DNA from: RGIG4079 sp045646905
GTDB taxonomy: Bacteria > Bacteroidota > Bacteroidia > Bacteroidales > Muribaculaceae
Reading direction: 5' to 3'
DNA: 64,000 bases
NCBI GenBank assembly: GCA_045646905.1
Contig: JAZRLP010000023.1
Location: forward strand, 1-64,000
How positions within the stretch are numbered: the stretch's first letter is position 1; every line of letters begins with the position of its first letter. Positions 55,108 to 63,527 of this stretch are shown piece by piece. Made by a program: the position numbers and the translations under genes. Below the pieces are notes generated by a model. It did not search any database, had not been told where the DNA came from, and was given only the letters and a program-made list of their open reading frames with translations.

Positions 55108-55344
55108 TTATTTCGCTTTGTTTTTGCTATCGATATTTATGTATATATTTGTGGCGCTTTTACTTTTCATACCTGGTTCCTTTTTGCGAGGGGGAGCAGA
55201 ATTGTTCATCCATTCTATGGGGTTTTCATCAGATTTTATCGCCCAAATAAAGGCTGAAACAATCCAGACCAATAAACCAATAAATATCCCTCCCCAAATA
55301 ATGTAGGATACAATATGCAATAATATATCTTTGAGGATTTCCAT
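55108..55344 (-). CDS. Small single-helix membrane protein (78 residues)
   Basis: MEILKDILLHIVSYIIWGGI then FIGLLVWIVSAFIWAI gives one long or two short helices in the first half. The tail is polar and basic (APPRKKEPGMKSKSATNIYI, ending SKNKAK). No family is recognised. It lies between two other small membrane-protein genes on the same strand; spacings are 64 bases to the next gene downstream and about 290 bases to the one upstream. Confidence 0.6.
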   Translation of the reverse strand: MEILKDILLHIVSYIIWGGIFIGLLVWIVSAFIWAIKSDENPIEWMNNSAPPRKKEPGMKSKSATNIYINIDSKNKAK

Positions 55345-55409
55345 ATAACTGGTTTAATGATGTTATAAATAACCTTTTCACAAATATAGTAAAACAATTT
55401 AAATTTACA

Positions 55410-55639
55410 ACTATTTTAATTACATTTTCGACATAAGCGCCTTATCCTGTGACGACAACAAAAAAGACAGATTTAACGAAGATTGCGCTTTGATAAGATC
55501 AAATTTAGGAATCGATCCAATAGCATGCAGTTATGAGGAACGGGCAGAGAATTATACCCAGGCCTTATGGCTGGAAAAGTGGAGATTGAAAAATCTAAAT
55601 GAGATGATAGTGAGGATGTTCAGTTCGGAGAGGGGCTAA
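55410..55639 (+). pseudogene. C-terminal fragment of a lost gene
   Basis: An open frame without a start codon reads FDISALSCDDNKKDRFNEDC, then LIRSNLGIDPIACSYEERAE, then YTQALWLEKWRLKNLNEMIV and ends RMFSSERG with TAA at 55637-55639. It is richer in G and C and uses AGG/CGG codons, unlike its AT-rich surroundings. It looks like the tail of a phage- or conjugative-element-type gene left after deletion. The family is not recognised. Confidence 0.5.
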
Positions 55640-55818
55640 TGATTGCGGAATGAAGACCACCATACCCACCATGGCATTGTCGTTGAGTTACCTTTTGATT
55701 GTTTGCCTTTGAATGCAGACAGAATAATTTGGATTAACATAATGAATAGACCGATAATGCCCAACGTAATGACTGTACATATACACCAAACTATTAATTG
55801 CAAAAGAATATCTATCAT
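55636..55818 (-). CDS. Small membrane protein with tryptophan-rich tail (60 residues)
   Basis: The ATG at 55818 gives MIDILLQLIVWCICTVITLG then IIGLFIMLIQIILSAF, two membrane helices, and a tail GKQSKGNSTTMPWWVWWSSF. A start 81 bases upstream is possible but would add a non-hydrophobic leader. It shares the GK..GN/GS..W.WW tail plan with the 51-residue protein at 54888-55043. The stop codon overlaps the last codon of the decayed gene on the other strand. Confidence 0.55.
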   Translation of the reverse strand: MIDILLQLIVWCICTVITLGIIGLFIMLIQIILSAFKGKQSKGNSTTMPWWVWWSSFRNH

Positions 55819-55916
55819 ATAGCAAACTATTATATGATACAAATTTAACAAATAATTTTCAGAAAATACAACTATTTGATTATATTTTAATAGCAACAAT
55901 TACACCACACATCTAC

Positions 55917-55949
55917 AAAAAAATAAGCTCAACGATTGTTGAGCCTATT
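55917..55949 (-). terminator. Terminator of tRNA-Pro
   Basis: Minus strand: AGGCTCAA / TTGAGCTT stem around CAATCG (as read on that strand), followed by ATTTTTTT. It lies 8 bases past the tRNA 3' end. Confidence 0.75.
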
Positions 55950-55956
55950 TTACCAG

Positions 55957-56031
55957 TCGGGGTGAGAAGATTCGAACTTCCGACCACACGCCCCCCAGAC
56001 GCGTACTCTAACCTGGCTGAGCTACACCCCG
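55957..56031 (-). tRNA. tRNA-Pro, anticodon GGG
   Basis: The minus strand folds into a full cloverleaf: acceptor CGGGGTG/CACCCCG, D arm GCTC...GAGT, anticodon loop CTGGGGG (anticodon GGG), and T loop TTCGAAT between GGAAG and CTTCT, with discriminator A. It reads CCC and CCT. CCA is not encoded (CTG follows), so it must be added after transcription. Confidence 0.93.
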
Positions 56032-56163
56032 GTTTGCTTTAAAAGCGGTGCAAAGGTAGATACTATTTTTTAATCGTGCAATAGAGCATCATATTATTTT
56101 ACATTTTTTCACTATTCACCCTCATTTTTTATCTCAAAAAAGTCATTTATTGCACTAAAAAAA

Positions 56164-56195
56164 TTTGGTCAAACACCAAAAAATTAGTAACTTTG
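56164..56195 (+). promoter_or_regulatory. Promoter of gyrB
   Basis: TTTG (56164-56167), 20 bases, TAACTTTG (56188-56195). The start site would be at about 56202, directly at a hairpin (AATGGA-A-GACTC / GAGTC-TCCATT, 56204-56230) that would form the 5' end of the mRNA. Confidence 0.75.
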
Positions 56196-56276
56196 TTAGC
56201 TGAAATGGAAGACTCTTTAGAGTCTCCATTCCACACACTTTAAAGAAGAAAAACAAACAAATATAGACTCCAATTT

Positions 56277-58208
56277 ATGGCAGAATTAGAAGAGGAATAT
56301 GGTGCGAGTAGCATTCAGGTCTTGGAAGGCTTGGAAGCTGTACGCAAACGTCCTGCAATGTACATTGGCGACATCAGCGCCAAAGGGCTTCATCACTTGG
56401 TATATGAAGTAGTCGATAACTCTATCGACGAAGCTCTTGCCGGATTTGCCTGCAATATTGATGTAACCATCAACGAAGACAACTCTATCACAGTAGTTGA
56501 CAATGGTCGTGGTATCCCCGTGGGTATGCACGAAAAGGAAAACAAAAGCGCTCTTGAAGTTGTACTCACCGTGCTCCACGCAGGGGGTAAATTTGACAAA
56601 GGCTCTTACAAAGTATCGGGAGGTCTTCATGGTGTGGGTGTATCGTGTGTTAATGCACTTTCATCCTACCTACGCGCCGAAGTGCGTCGCGAAGGTAAAA
56701 TCCATGTCCAAGAGTATGCTTATGGCAAGCCAACAACCGAGTTACGAGTCGTAGGCGAAACCGACCAAACCGGAACTTGCGTAACATTCAAGCCCGATGG
56801 TTCAATCTTCACCGAAACCGTCTATGATTACAGCACTCTTGCCAATCGTCTTCGCGACTTGGCATTCCTTAATGCCGGCATCACATTGACATTGACCGAC
56901 AAACGCGTAGTCAACGAAAACGGCGAAGCTAAAAACGAAACATTCTACTCGCAAGATGGTCTTCGCGAGTTTGTAGAATACATCGATGGCAACAAAGAAT
57001 CGCTCATTGGCGATGTTATCCACCTCAACACCGAGCGTCAAGGCATACCTGTTGAAGTAGCATTAACCTACAACAATACATTCAATGAAAATGTGTACTC
57101 TTATGTAAACAATATCAACACCATCGAAGGTGGTACACACTTGACAGGTTTCCGTCGTGGATTAACTGCAACATTGAAGAAATATGCCGAAGACAACAAA
57201 ATGCTCGAAAAAATCAAAATCGAGATTGCCAGCGACGACTTCCGTCAAGGTGTAACAGCTGTTGTTTCGGTAAAAGTTATGGAACCTCAATTTGAGGGAC
57301 AAACCAAAACAAAACTTGGCAACAACGAGGTTATCGGCGCCGTACAACAAGCCGTAAGCGAAGCCCTTCGCAATTACCTCGAAGAACACCCCAAACAAGC
57401 CAAAGCCATCGTTGAAAAGGTTATCGTAGCAGCTCAAGCTCGCCACGCAGCCTACAACGCTCGCGCAAAAATCCTTCGCAAATCGCCTCTCAGTGGTGGA
57501 GGACTCCCTGGCAAACTTGCCGATTGCTCATCACGCACAGCCGAAGACTGCGAACTATTCATTGTCGAAGGGGACTCGGCGGGTGGTACAGCAAAACAAG
57601 GCCGCGACCGCACATTCCAAGCAATTCTCCCATTGCGAGGCAAAATCCTCAATGTGGAAAAAGCTATGGAGCATAAAATATTTGACAACGAAGAAATTGC
57701 CAACCTCTTCCGTGCTATGCGTGTAACCATTGGCACCGAAGAAGATAAAACTCAAGTCAACCTATCACGCCTTGCCTACCATAAGATTATCATCATGACC
57801 GATGCCGATGTCGATGGTAGCCACATTGCAACATTGTTGATGACATTCTTCTTCCGTCGCATGCGTCCAATTATCGAAAACGGATATCTCTACCTCGCTA
57901 CTCCTCCATTGTATAAATGCTCTCGTGGCAAAGTTGAGGAATATTGCTGGAACGACATCCAAGTGCAACAATTCATTGCTCGCCATGGCGACAAGACCAA
58001 GGTTCAACGCTACAAAGGTCTTGGTGAAATGAGTGCCGAAGAACTTCGCGACACCACTATGGATCCCGAACAACGCATGTTGAAACAAGTCAATATTAGC
58101 GATGCAGCCGAAGCCGATCGCATATTCTCAATGCTTATGGGCGAAGATGTAGCTCCCCGTCGTGACTTCATTGAAGCAAACGCCAATTACGCCAACATCG
58201 ACGCATAA
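56277..58208 (+). CDS. gyrB: DNA gyrase subunit B
   Basis: GyrB (643 residues) is the ATPase subunit of gyrase, which introduces negative supercoils. It shows the GHKL ATPase motifs GLEAVRKRPAMYIGDIS, VYEVVDNSIDEALAG and GGLHGVGVSCVNALS. The transducer domain and the TOPRIM motifs follow (FIVEGDSAGGTAKQGRDR, ILPLRGKILNVEKA, MTDADVDGSHIATLL), then the C-terminal YKGLGEMSAEELRDTTMDP. The size is the short form without the proteobacterial insert. It is followed by a strong terminator, so it is probably a single-gene unit. Confidence 0.99.
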   Translation: MAELEEEYGASSIQVLEGLEAVRKRPAMYIGDISAKGLHHLVYEVVDNSIDEALAGFACNIDVTINEDNSITVVDNGRGIPVGMHEKENKSALEVVLTVLHAGGKFDKGSYKVSGGLHGVGVSCVNALSSYLRAEVRREGKIHVQEYAYGKPTTELRVVGETDQTGTCVTFKPDGSIFTETVYDYSTLANRLRDLAFLNAGITLTLTDKRVVNENGEAKNETFYSQDGLREFVEYIDGNKESLIGDVIHLNTERQGIPVEVALTYNNTFNENVYSYVNNINTIEGGTHLTGFRRGLTATLKKYAEDNKMLEKIKIEIASDDFRQGVTAVVSVKVMEPQFEGQTKTKLGNNEVIGAVQQAVSEALRNYLEEHPKQAKAIVEKVIVAAQARHAAYNARAKILRKSPLSGGGLPGKLADCSSRTAEDCELFIVEGDSAGGTAKQGRDRTFQAILPLRGKILNVEKAMEHKIFDNEEIANLFRAMRVTIGTEEDKTQVNLSRLAYHKIIIMTDADVDGSHIATLLMTFFFRRMRPIIENGYLYLATPPLYKCSRGKVEEYCWNDIQVQQFIARHGDKTKVQRYKGLGEMSAEELRDTTMDPEQRMLKQVNISDAAEADRIFSMLMGEDVAPRRDFIEANANYANIDA

Positions 58209-58216
58209 TTCAAATA

Positions 58217-58248
58217 TAAAACGCGCCGCAACTCTTCGGCGCGTTTTT
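58217..58248 (+). terminator. Terminator after gyrB
   Basis: AAAACGCGCCG and CGGCGCGTTTT pair around CAACTCTT, followed by TTG; a GC-rich stem with a T run. Confidence 0.9.
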
Positions 58249-58277
58249 TGTTAATCAACCAAACCAACTAAACAACT

Positions 58278-60515
58278 ATGGCATGTTCATCAAAAAAAAA
58301 CAGCGCAGCTCGACTATTGATACTAGTAAAGGATTTTGTCAACCAACAAAAAAACAACACCTTTAACTACAAGCAAGTGTCGCACGCCATTGGCGCATCA
58401 ACCCCCAAGCAACAGCGAGCAGTAGCGCTTGCCCTTGCCGAACTGGCTTTTGACGGCGAATTAATCGAAACTTCGCCCGGCAAATACAAAGCTCCCATGC
58501 GCACCAATTTTGCCACTGGCACATTTGTGCGTCGTAGCAACGGTAAAAACAGCGTAATCACCGATGACGACGGCGAATCAATTTTCGTTGCCGAACGCAA
58601 TTCAATGCACGCCCTCAACGGCGACAAGGTAAAAGTTAATATCGCAGCCCATCGCCGTGGAGCCGAGCCCGAAGCCGAGGTCATCGAAATCATTGAAAAG
58701 AAAGACCAGGTATTTATAGGACAACTCAAAGTCGAAAAGCATTATGGATATCTGCTCACCGACTCAAAGTTCCTCGCCGTTGACATCTTCATTCCTAAAG
58801 CCAAACTCAAAAATGGCAAAACAGGAGATAAAGCAATCGTTCGCATCACCCATTGGCCCGAAGACGACAAGAATCCCAAAGGCGAAGTAGTTGACATCCT
58901 CGGACGACATGGCGAAAACAATGCCGAGATACACGCCATCCTTGCCGAATATGGATTGCCATATAAATACCCCGAAGCAGTTGAACGCGCAGCAAACAAG
59001 ATTGATGCAGGCATCACGCCCGAAGTTATAGCATCACGCCTCGACATGAGAGACGCTATTACTTTTACAATCGACCCTCGCGATGCCAAGGACTTTGACG
59101 ATGCACTATCAATCACTCGCCTACCCAATGGCAACTACGAAATAGGTGTTCATATTGCCGATGTAACTCATTATGTAAAATCAGGATCAATCATTGACCG
59201 TGAAGCCGAAAATCGTGCAACATCGGTATATCTCGTCGACCGCGTAGTACCCATGCTACCCGAACATCTATGCAACGGCATTTGCTCTTTGCGCCCCAAC
59301 GAAGAAAAACTCGCATTCTCATGCATTTTTGAGATGGACGACAATGCAAAAGTAATAAAACACAAGATTGCACGCACAGTAATAGAAAGCAATCGCCGAT
59401 TCACCTACGAAGAAGCACAAGAAATAATCGAAACAGGATATGGCGAATACTCGCAAGAGATACTCACTCTCGATCGTTTTGCCAAAGTCCTCCGCAAAGA
59501 GCGTTACGAAAACGGCTCGGTTGAATTCAATCGTTGCGAAGTGCGTTTTGATATTGACGAAACAGGACACCCCATCGGTGTATTCTTCAAAGAATCAAAA
59601 GATGCCAATAAACTCATCGAAGAGTTTATGCTACTTGCCAACAAGACCGTGGCTCGCGAAATAGGCAGCGTTAGTGGCAAGAAGAAAGCCAAAGCATTTG
59701 TATATCGCATTCACGACGAGCCCGATCCCGAAAAACTATCGGAACTCGCAAAACAATCACGAGCATTTGGCTACAAGATTAAAGATTCAGGCTCGGCACG
59801 CGATGTAAATCGTTCAATCAATCGCATGCTCAGCGAATTAAAAGGGAAAGGCGAAGAAAACTTCCTATCAACTCTTGCCATTCGTTCAATGGCCAAAGCT
59901 GTCTATACAACTGTCAATGTAGGGCACTACGGACTAGGATTTGAATACTATACCCACTTCACATCACCCATTCGTCGCTACCCCGACATGATGGTACATC
60001 GACTTCTCGACAAGTACCTCAATGGTGGCCGTAGTGTAAATGTGGACAAACTCGAAGACCAATGTAAGCACTCTTCAAGCATGGAGCAACTTGCTGCCAA
60101 TGCCGAGCGTGCTTCAATCAAATACAAACAAGTAGAATTCTTGGCCGACCACCTCGGCGAAGTGTTCGAGGGTATTATTTCGGGCGTTACCGAGTGGGGC
60201 TTATATGTAGAACTCGACAGCAACAAATGCGAGGGAATGGTTCCCATTCGCGACCTCACCGACGACTACTACGAATTTGATGAAAAAAACTACAGCATTG
60301 TAGGTCGCCACACCAACACTCGCTATCGTCTTGGCGACAAAATCACAATTCAAGTAGCTCGCGCCAACCTCGACCGCAAACAACTTGACTTTGCCATAGT
60401 TGACGACCGACATCCTCGTCGCAATGAAGATGCTTTAGGTCGCAAAGTGTCGGTTGCACAAGCAATAAGCAAACCCACCCCCAAAGGTAGGGGCAAAAAA
60501 GGCAAACGCCGATAA
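58278..60515 (+). CDS. rnr: Ribonuclease R
   Basis: This 745-residue processive 3'-5' exoribonuclease acts on structured RNA. It has an N-terminal helical domain (about 1-65), cold-shock domains (TGTFVRRSNGKNSVITDDDG, FIGQLKVEKHYGYLLTD), the RNB catalytic core with IDPRDAKDFDDALSITRL (the four-Asp metal site) and VGHYGLGFEYYTHFTSPIRR, and an S1 domain (GEVFEGIISGVTEWGLYVEL). The C-terminus is short and basic (TPKGRGKKGKRR). It is followed by folB after 27 bases, probably in one transcript. Confidence 0.97.
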   Translation: MACSSKKNSAARLLILVKDFVNQQKNNTFNYKQVSHAIGASTPKQQRAVALALAELAFDGELIETSPGKYKAPMRTNFATGTFVRRSNGKNSVITDDDGESIFVAERNSMHALNGDKVKVNIAAHRRGAEPEAEVIEIIEKKDQVFIGQLKVEKHYGYLLTDSKFLAVDIFIPKAKLKNGKTGDKAIVRITHWPEDDKNPKGEVVDILGRHGENNAEIHAILAEYGLPYKYPEAVERAANKIDAGITPEVIASRLDMRDAITFTIDPRDAKDFDDALSITRLPNGNYEIGVHIADVTHYVKSGSIIDREAENRATSVYLVDRVVPMLPEHLCNGICSLRPNEEKLAFSCIFEMDDNAKVIKHKIARTVIESNRRFTYEEAQEIIETGYGEYSQEILTLDRFAKVLRKERYENGSVEFNRCEVRFDIDETGHPIGVFFKESKDANKLIEEFMLLANKTVAREIGSVSGKKKAKAFVYRIHDEPDPEKLSELAKQSRAFGYKIKDSGSARDVNRSINRMLSELKGKGEENFLSTLAIRSMAKAVYTTVNVGHYGLGFEYYTHFTSPIRRYPDMMVHRLLDKYLNGGRSVNVDKLEDQCKHSSSMEQLAANAERASIKYKQVEFLADHLGEVFEGIISGVTEWGLYVELDSNKCEGMVPIRDLTDDYYEFDEKNYSIVGRHTNTRYRLGDKITIQVARANLDRKQLDFAIVDDRHPRRNEDALGRKVSVAQAISKPTPKGRGKKGKRR

Positions 60516-60542
60516 TATATTCATCTTAAAAACGCATTTATT

Positions 60543-60902
60543 ATGAGCAAAGGAGCTATTGAAATAAACAAGCTACGCATATATGCCCACCACGGCGTTC
60601 TCGACCAAGAAAATCGCGTTGGCAACGATTTCCTCGTAAGCATAAAGGTATATTACCCCATTTCGCGTGCGATGGTCAACGACAACCTTTCGGGCACAAT
60701 AAACTATGCCGAAGCTATTGAAATCATTAAAAATGTAATGAAAACACCTTCTCACCTCATCGAGAATGTAATAGAACGCATAAGAATCGCCCTATTAAAC
60801 CGATTTCCACTAATTGAAGGTGGAACAATTAAAATCGAAAAGCTTTCACCACCCATTGCAAGCACCCAAGTTGAGTCAGTTTCGGTTATATATGAATGGT
60901 AA
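60543..60902 (+). CDS. folB: Dihydroneopterin aldolase
   Basis: FolB (119 residues) splits 7,8-dihydroneopterin to hydroxymethyl-dihydropterin and glycolaldehyde in folate synthesis. It has the family motifs LRIYAHHGVLDQENRVGNDF (residues 11-30), GTINYAEAIEIIKN with Tyr, HLIENVIERIRIALL with the substrate-binding Glu, and IKIEKLSPPI with the catalytic Lys near the C-terminus. The length is normal for the octameric enzyme. Confidence 0.95.
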   Translation: MSKGAIEINKLRIYAHHGVLDQENRVGNDFLVSIKVYYPISRAMVNDNLSGTINYAEAIEIIKNVMKTPSHLIENVIERIRIALLNRFPLIEGGTIKIEKLSPPIASTQVESVSVIYEW

Positions 60903-60924
60903 AGATTAATAAGCGATAATACTT

Positions 60925-61560
60925 TTATGAAATGGCAGTCATTGACTGCCATTCTTTTTCAAACAGCAACCGCAGCTCTTTATCACTCTTTATCTTCTGC
61001 TGAAAATCGCGCAAGCGTTGAGCATTTGGTGACTCGGGTATCCACAATTTCATATAGCCACCCTCGGCATACTTCTCATTCATATGCTCAACAAATCTAT
61101 TATAATGTCCATCTTTGTCGAGATGGGGATAATGAGCCAGTCCATATTGTATTGTGCGACGCACAATCGTTGCCCCATCAATCAACCTATCGGCCTCGGC
61201 AACAATCTTCCCATATATCGAACGAGGAACATTTTTATTTGACGCGCGATGATCTTCTACAGCCTCGGCAATTACCTCAATTTGCTCTTCACCAAACCAT
61301 TGCCGCAGACACTCATCGGCCTTCACTATTTCGCCCGACGCAATATGATGTCGTTCTCGACTATCTACCAATCCTGTATCGTGATATGCCGCAACAGCAT
61401 ACACCACATTTATATCCACATCATAATACTGCGCAAGTTCAATACTTTGCTCTATCACAGTCATCACATGGTCACGCCTATGGCCTGCATCAAACTCATC
61501 ATAACGAGGTATTATCTCTCGTTCAACATACTCTCGCAATGTAGCACATACGCAATCCAT
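60925..61560 (-). CDS. HD-domain hydrolase
   Basis: The ATG at 61560 gives 211 residues beginning MDCVCATLREYVEREIIPRY; an ATG at 61581 would overlap the upstream gene. HD-type metal ligands are His in HRRDHVMTVIEQ, the HD pair in VAAYHDTGLVDSRERHHIAS, His in VEDHRAS and Asp in KIVAEADRLIDG. The family is the uncharacterised HD phosphohydrolases common in Bacteroidales. The substrate is not known. It converges with folB, with 22 bases between the stops, and follows the secreted protein gene by 7 bases. Confidence 0.86.
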   Translation of the reverse strand: MDCVCATLREYVEREIIPRYDEFDAGHRRDHVMTVIEQSIELAQYYDVDINVVYAVAAYHDTGLVDSRERHHIASGEIVKADECLRQWFGEEQIEVIAEAVEDHRASNKNVPRSIYGKIVAEADRLIDGATIVRRTIQYGLAHYPHLDKDGHYNRFVEHMNEKYAEGGYMKLWIPESPNAQRLRDFQQKIKSDKELRLLFEKEWQSMTAIS

Positions 61561-61567
61561 GACTAAA

Positions 61568-62542
61568 TCAGAACTCCACATGATACTCCCCTATCTCCGA
61601 ATAAGAAAATACTTTAGTTAACGATTCCTTTATCCCCTCTAAACTAAATTTATCTTTAGGCAAAATAACTATATATGCACCACCATAAAAACCAGAAGCT
61701 TCTATAATCAAATTGTGTTTAACTTCTTCATCGGTGAAAATTAATTCTATATACAAATCTTTTGGCTGATTAAACAACTGCCATTGACAACAATCAATCA
61801 ACAAAGATTGATATTTTTGCATATTCTTTTCACTATATTCCATTAACACTTCACGATTATCACTCAACTCACGAGGAGCCTCTATCGCCAGATTTATTGT
61901 AGCACGCCCCATTGTCATTGTATTTACAATAAAGTCACGACTCATTTGGGTCATTATTCCACAAGATGGCTTATAGCAATCTATTAGATATAGACTTTTA
62001 AGGTCTCTATCTAACATTTGAAGATGTTGCATTGAATCTGACAATTTACCCATTTCTTCGCTCTTCACTGCATTACAAAGAGTTACATAAAACATCTTCA
62101 ACCTTTCACATGTAGTATTTTCAATTGGATTTTTCATAAATGCCTTTGTTTCTTTATCTTTATAAAAAGAATAGTTTACTTGTTCAGAATTAGAATAATC
62201 TAGCCCTTCCTTTTGAGGCATAGCAGTCTCCACCGAGGATGTTATTATTGAGTTAATCAACATAGCAACATTTTGCGGGATTACCAATTTACGCTGTACA
62301 CATTTTTCTTTTTCAAACTCATTATATATCAACACATACGAGTCATATTCATCTACTAAATATACAGCATCTCCACCATGACTACCTCCCCAGCACTCAC
62401 ATCCCACCACAAATCGGTCCGGTTGTAAAGCCTGCAAATTCTCATCATGCGAATTCCCATCAATCTCAATCATTAATTGCGACTGAGCCGATAAACATAG
62501 ACTTATCACACTAAAACACACGTAAAACAAAATCTTTTTCAT
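61568..62542 (-). CDS. Secreted protein of unknown function
   Basis: This 324-residue protein has a signal peptide (about 1-19, CFSVISLCLSAQ) and no lipobox. Near the N-terminus of the mature part is VVGCECWGGSHGGDAVYLVD, with a Cys pair and Gly-rich turn. The rest is mixed alpha/beta with no membrane segment. I do not recognise the family. It shares strand and close spacing with the HD hydrolase but no evident function. It is more AT-rich than the neighbouring core genes. Confidence 0.7.
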   Translation of the reverse strand: MKKILFYVCFSVISLCLSAQSQLMIEIDGNSHDENLQALQPDRFVVGCECWGGSHGGDAVYLVDEYDSYVLIYNEFEKEKCVQRKLVIPQNVAMLINSIITSSVETAMPQKEGLDYSNSEQVNYSFYKDKETKAFMKNPIENTTCERLKMFYVTLCNAVKSEEMGKLSDSMQHLQMLDRDLKSLYLIDCYKPSCGIMTQMSRDFIVNTMTMGRATINLAIEAPRELSDNREVLMEYSEKNMQKYQSLLIDCCQWQLFNQPKDLYIELIFTDEEVKHNLIIEASGFYGGAYIVILPKDKFSLEGIKESLTKVFSYSEIGEYHVEF

Positions 62543-62625
62543 GAATTTCTTGATTAATATTTTTCACAAAGATAACAATTCCACATTTTTAAACAAAACA
62601 ACAATCTCAAATAATCTCTTTTCAC

Positions 62626-62633
62626 TATCTTTG
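62626..62633 (+). promoter_or_regulatory. -7 element for the nuclease-like gene
   Basis: TATCTTTG, 18 bases before the ATG at 62652. The -33 element is not clear. Transcription would start around 62640, leaving a very short leader. Confidence 0.45.
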
Positions 62634-62651
62634 CAAAAAAATCACATAACT

Positions 62652-63389
62652 ATGACACAAGAATACAACAAAACAAACTCTCACGAACGCGATTCTCTAA
62701 TCCATTTCAACGAGGAAGCACACAAGTATAGCATCAACGGGAAGGAATTAATCTCGGTCACTACTCTCATCGAAGATTGTTTCCCCAAATTTGACGCCGA
62801 CTATTGGGCCGCTAAAAAAGCTGCTCAACTTGGCACTACTGCCGAAGCACTAAAAGCACAATGGGCTGCCAAAGCTCAACTCGCTTGCGAACTTGGCACC
62901 GCCATGCACGACAAGATTGAAAAATATTATATGGGAATCAATAGCGAAAGCGATGAAACTTTCGACCTATTTCTCCAATTTGCCAAAGAACACACGCTAC
63001 ACCCCTATCGCACCGAGTGGCGAATATACTTTGAAGAGTATGGCGTAGCCGGTACACTCGATTTTCTTGAATATCAGAACGGCGTTTTTACAATATACGA
63101 CTGGAAACGCAGCGAAAAATTAGTTCAAAACGGCACAATCGAAAGAGAAAGCCGTTGGGGAAACAAAGCTCTCGCTCCCGTGTCGCACCTATCCGATACT
63201 ACCTACTATCACTATGCGTTGCAAGTGAGCATGTATCGCTACATTCTTGAGCAAAAATATGATATACATGTGAGTCAAAACCGACTTGCCGTGTTCCACC
63301 CCAACAACGGCCGATATCATCTCATCGACATCCCATATCTTCGCGAGGAAGTTATAGCAATCCTCAACAACTACGCCAACAACCGATAG
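62652..63389 (+). CDS. PD-(D/E)XK nuclease-like protein
   Basis: The ATG at 62652 gives 245 residues (MTQEYNKTNSHERD...); a longer in-frame start exists but lies before the -7 box. After an N-terminal SVTTLIEDCFPKFDADYWAA comes LACELGTAMHDKIEKYY. The core has YRTEWRIYFEEYGVAGTLDF and FTIYDWKRSEKL, fitting the E...GTxDxx...DWK pattern of RecB/Cas4-like PD-(D/E)XK nucleases. Related proteins are found in phages and host genomes. No phage genes are near, so this is probably a chromosomal house gene of unclear role. Confidence 0.75.
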   Translation: MTQEYNKTNSHERDSLIHFNEEAHKYSINGKELISVTTLIEDCFPKFDADYWAAKKAAQLGTTAEALKAQWAAKAQLACELGTAMHDKIEKYYMGINSESDETFDLFLQFAKEHTLHPYRTEWRIYFEEYGVAGTLDFLEYQNGVFTIYDWKRSEKLVQNGTIERESRWGNKALAPVSHLSDTTYYHYALQVSMYRYILEQKYDIHVSQNRLAVFHPNNGRYHLIDIPYLREEVIAILNNYANNR

Positions 63390-63419
63390 GCACACAACAC
63401 ATCTGGGACTATATACAAC

Positions 63420-63455
63420 AAGGTGTATCTCAAAAAAGATACACCTTTATTATAT
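63420..63455 (+). terminator. Terminator after the nuclease-like gene
   Basis: AAGGTGTATCT and AGATACACCTT pair perfectly around CAAAAA, followed by TATTATATT. Confidence 0.8.
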
Positions 63456-63482
63456 TATGTTTACTTTAAACTAAATACAGTT

Positions 63483-63527
63483 AAAAAAAATGTCCGGAAG
63501 CTCCCTTCAATCAGGGAGCTGCTGGAC
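63483..63527 (-). terminator. Strong minus-strand hairpin with T run
   Basis: GTCC..AGCTCCCT-TCAATC-AGGGAGCT..GGAC (63492-63527) is followed on the minus strand by ATTTTTTTT. It would end a transcript coming from the right. It might equally be the hairpin end of an IS200/IS605-type element. Confidence 0.55.

Noticed and set aside
60927..61566. Long plus-strand frames opposite the HD hydrolase
   Set aside because: They are His/Ser-rich shadows of the real minus-strand gene, which has HD motifs.
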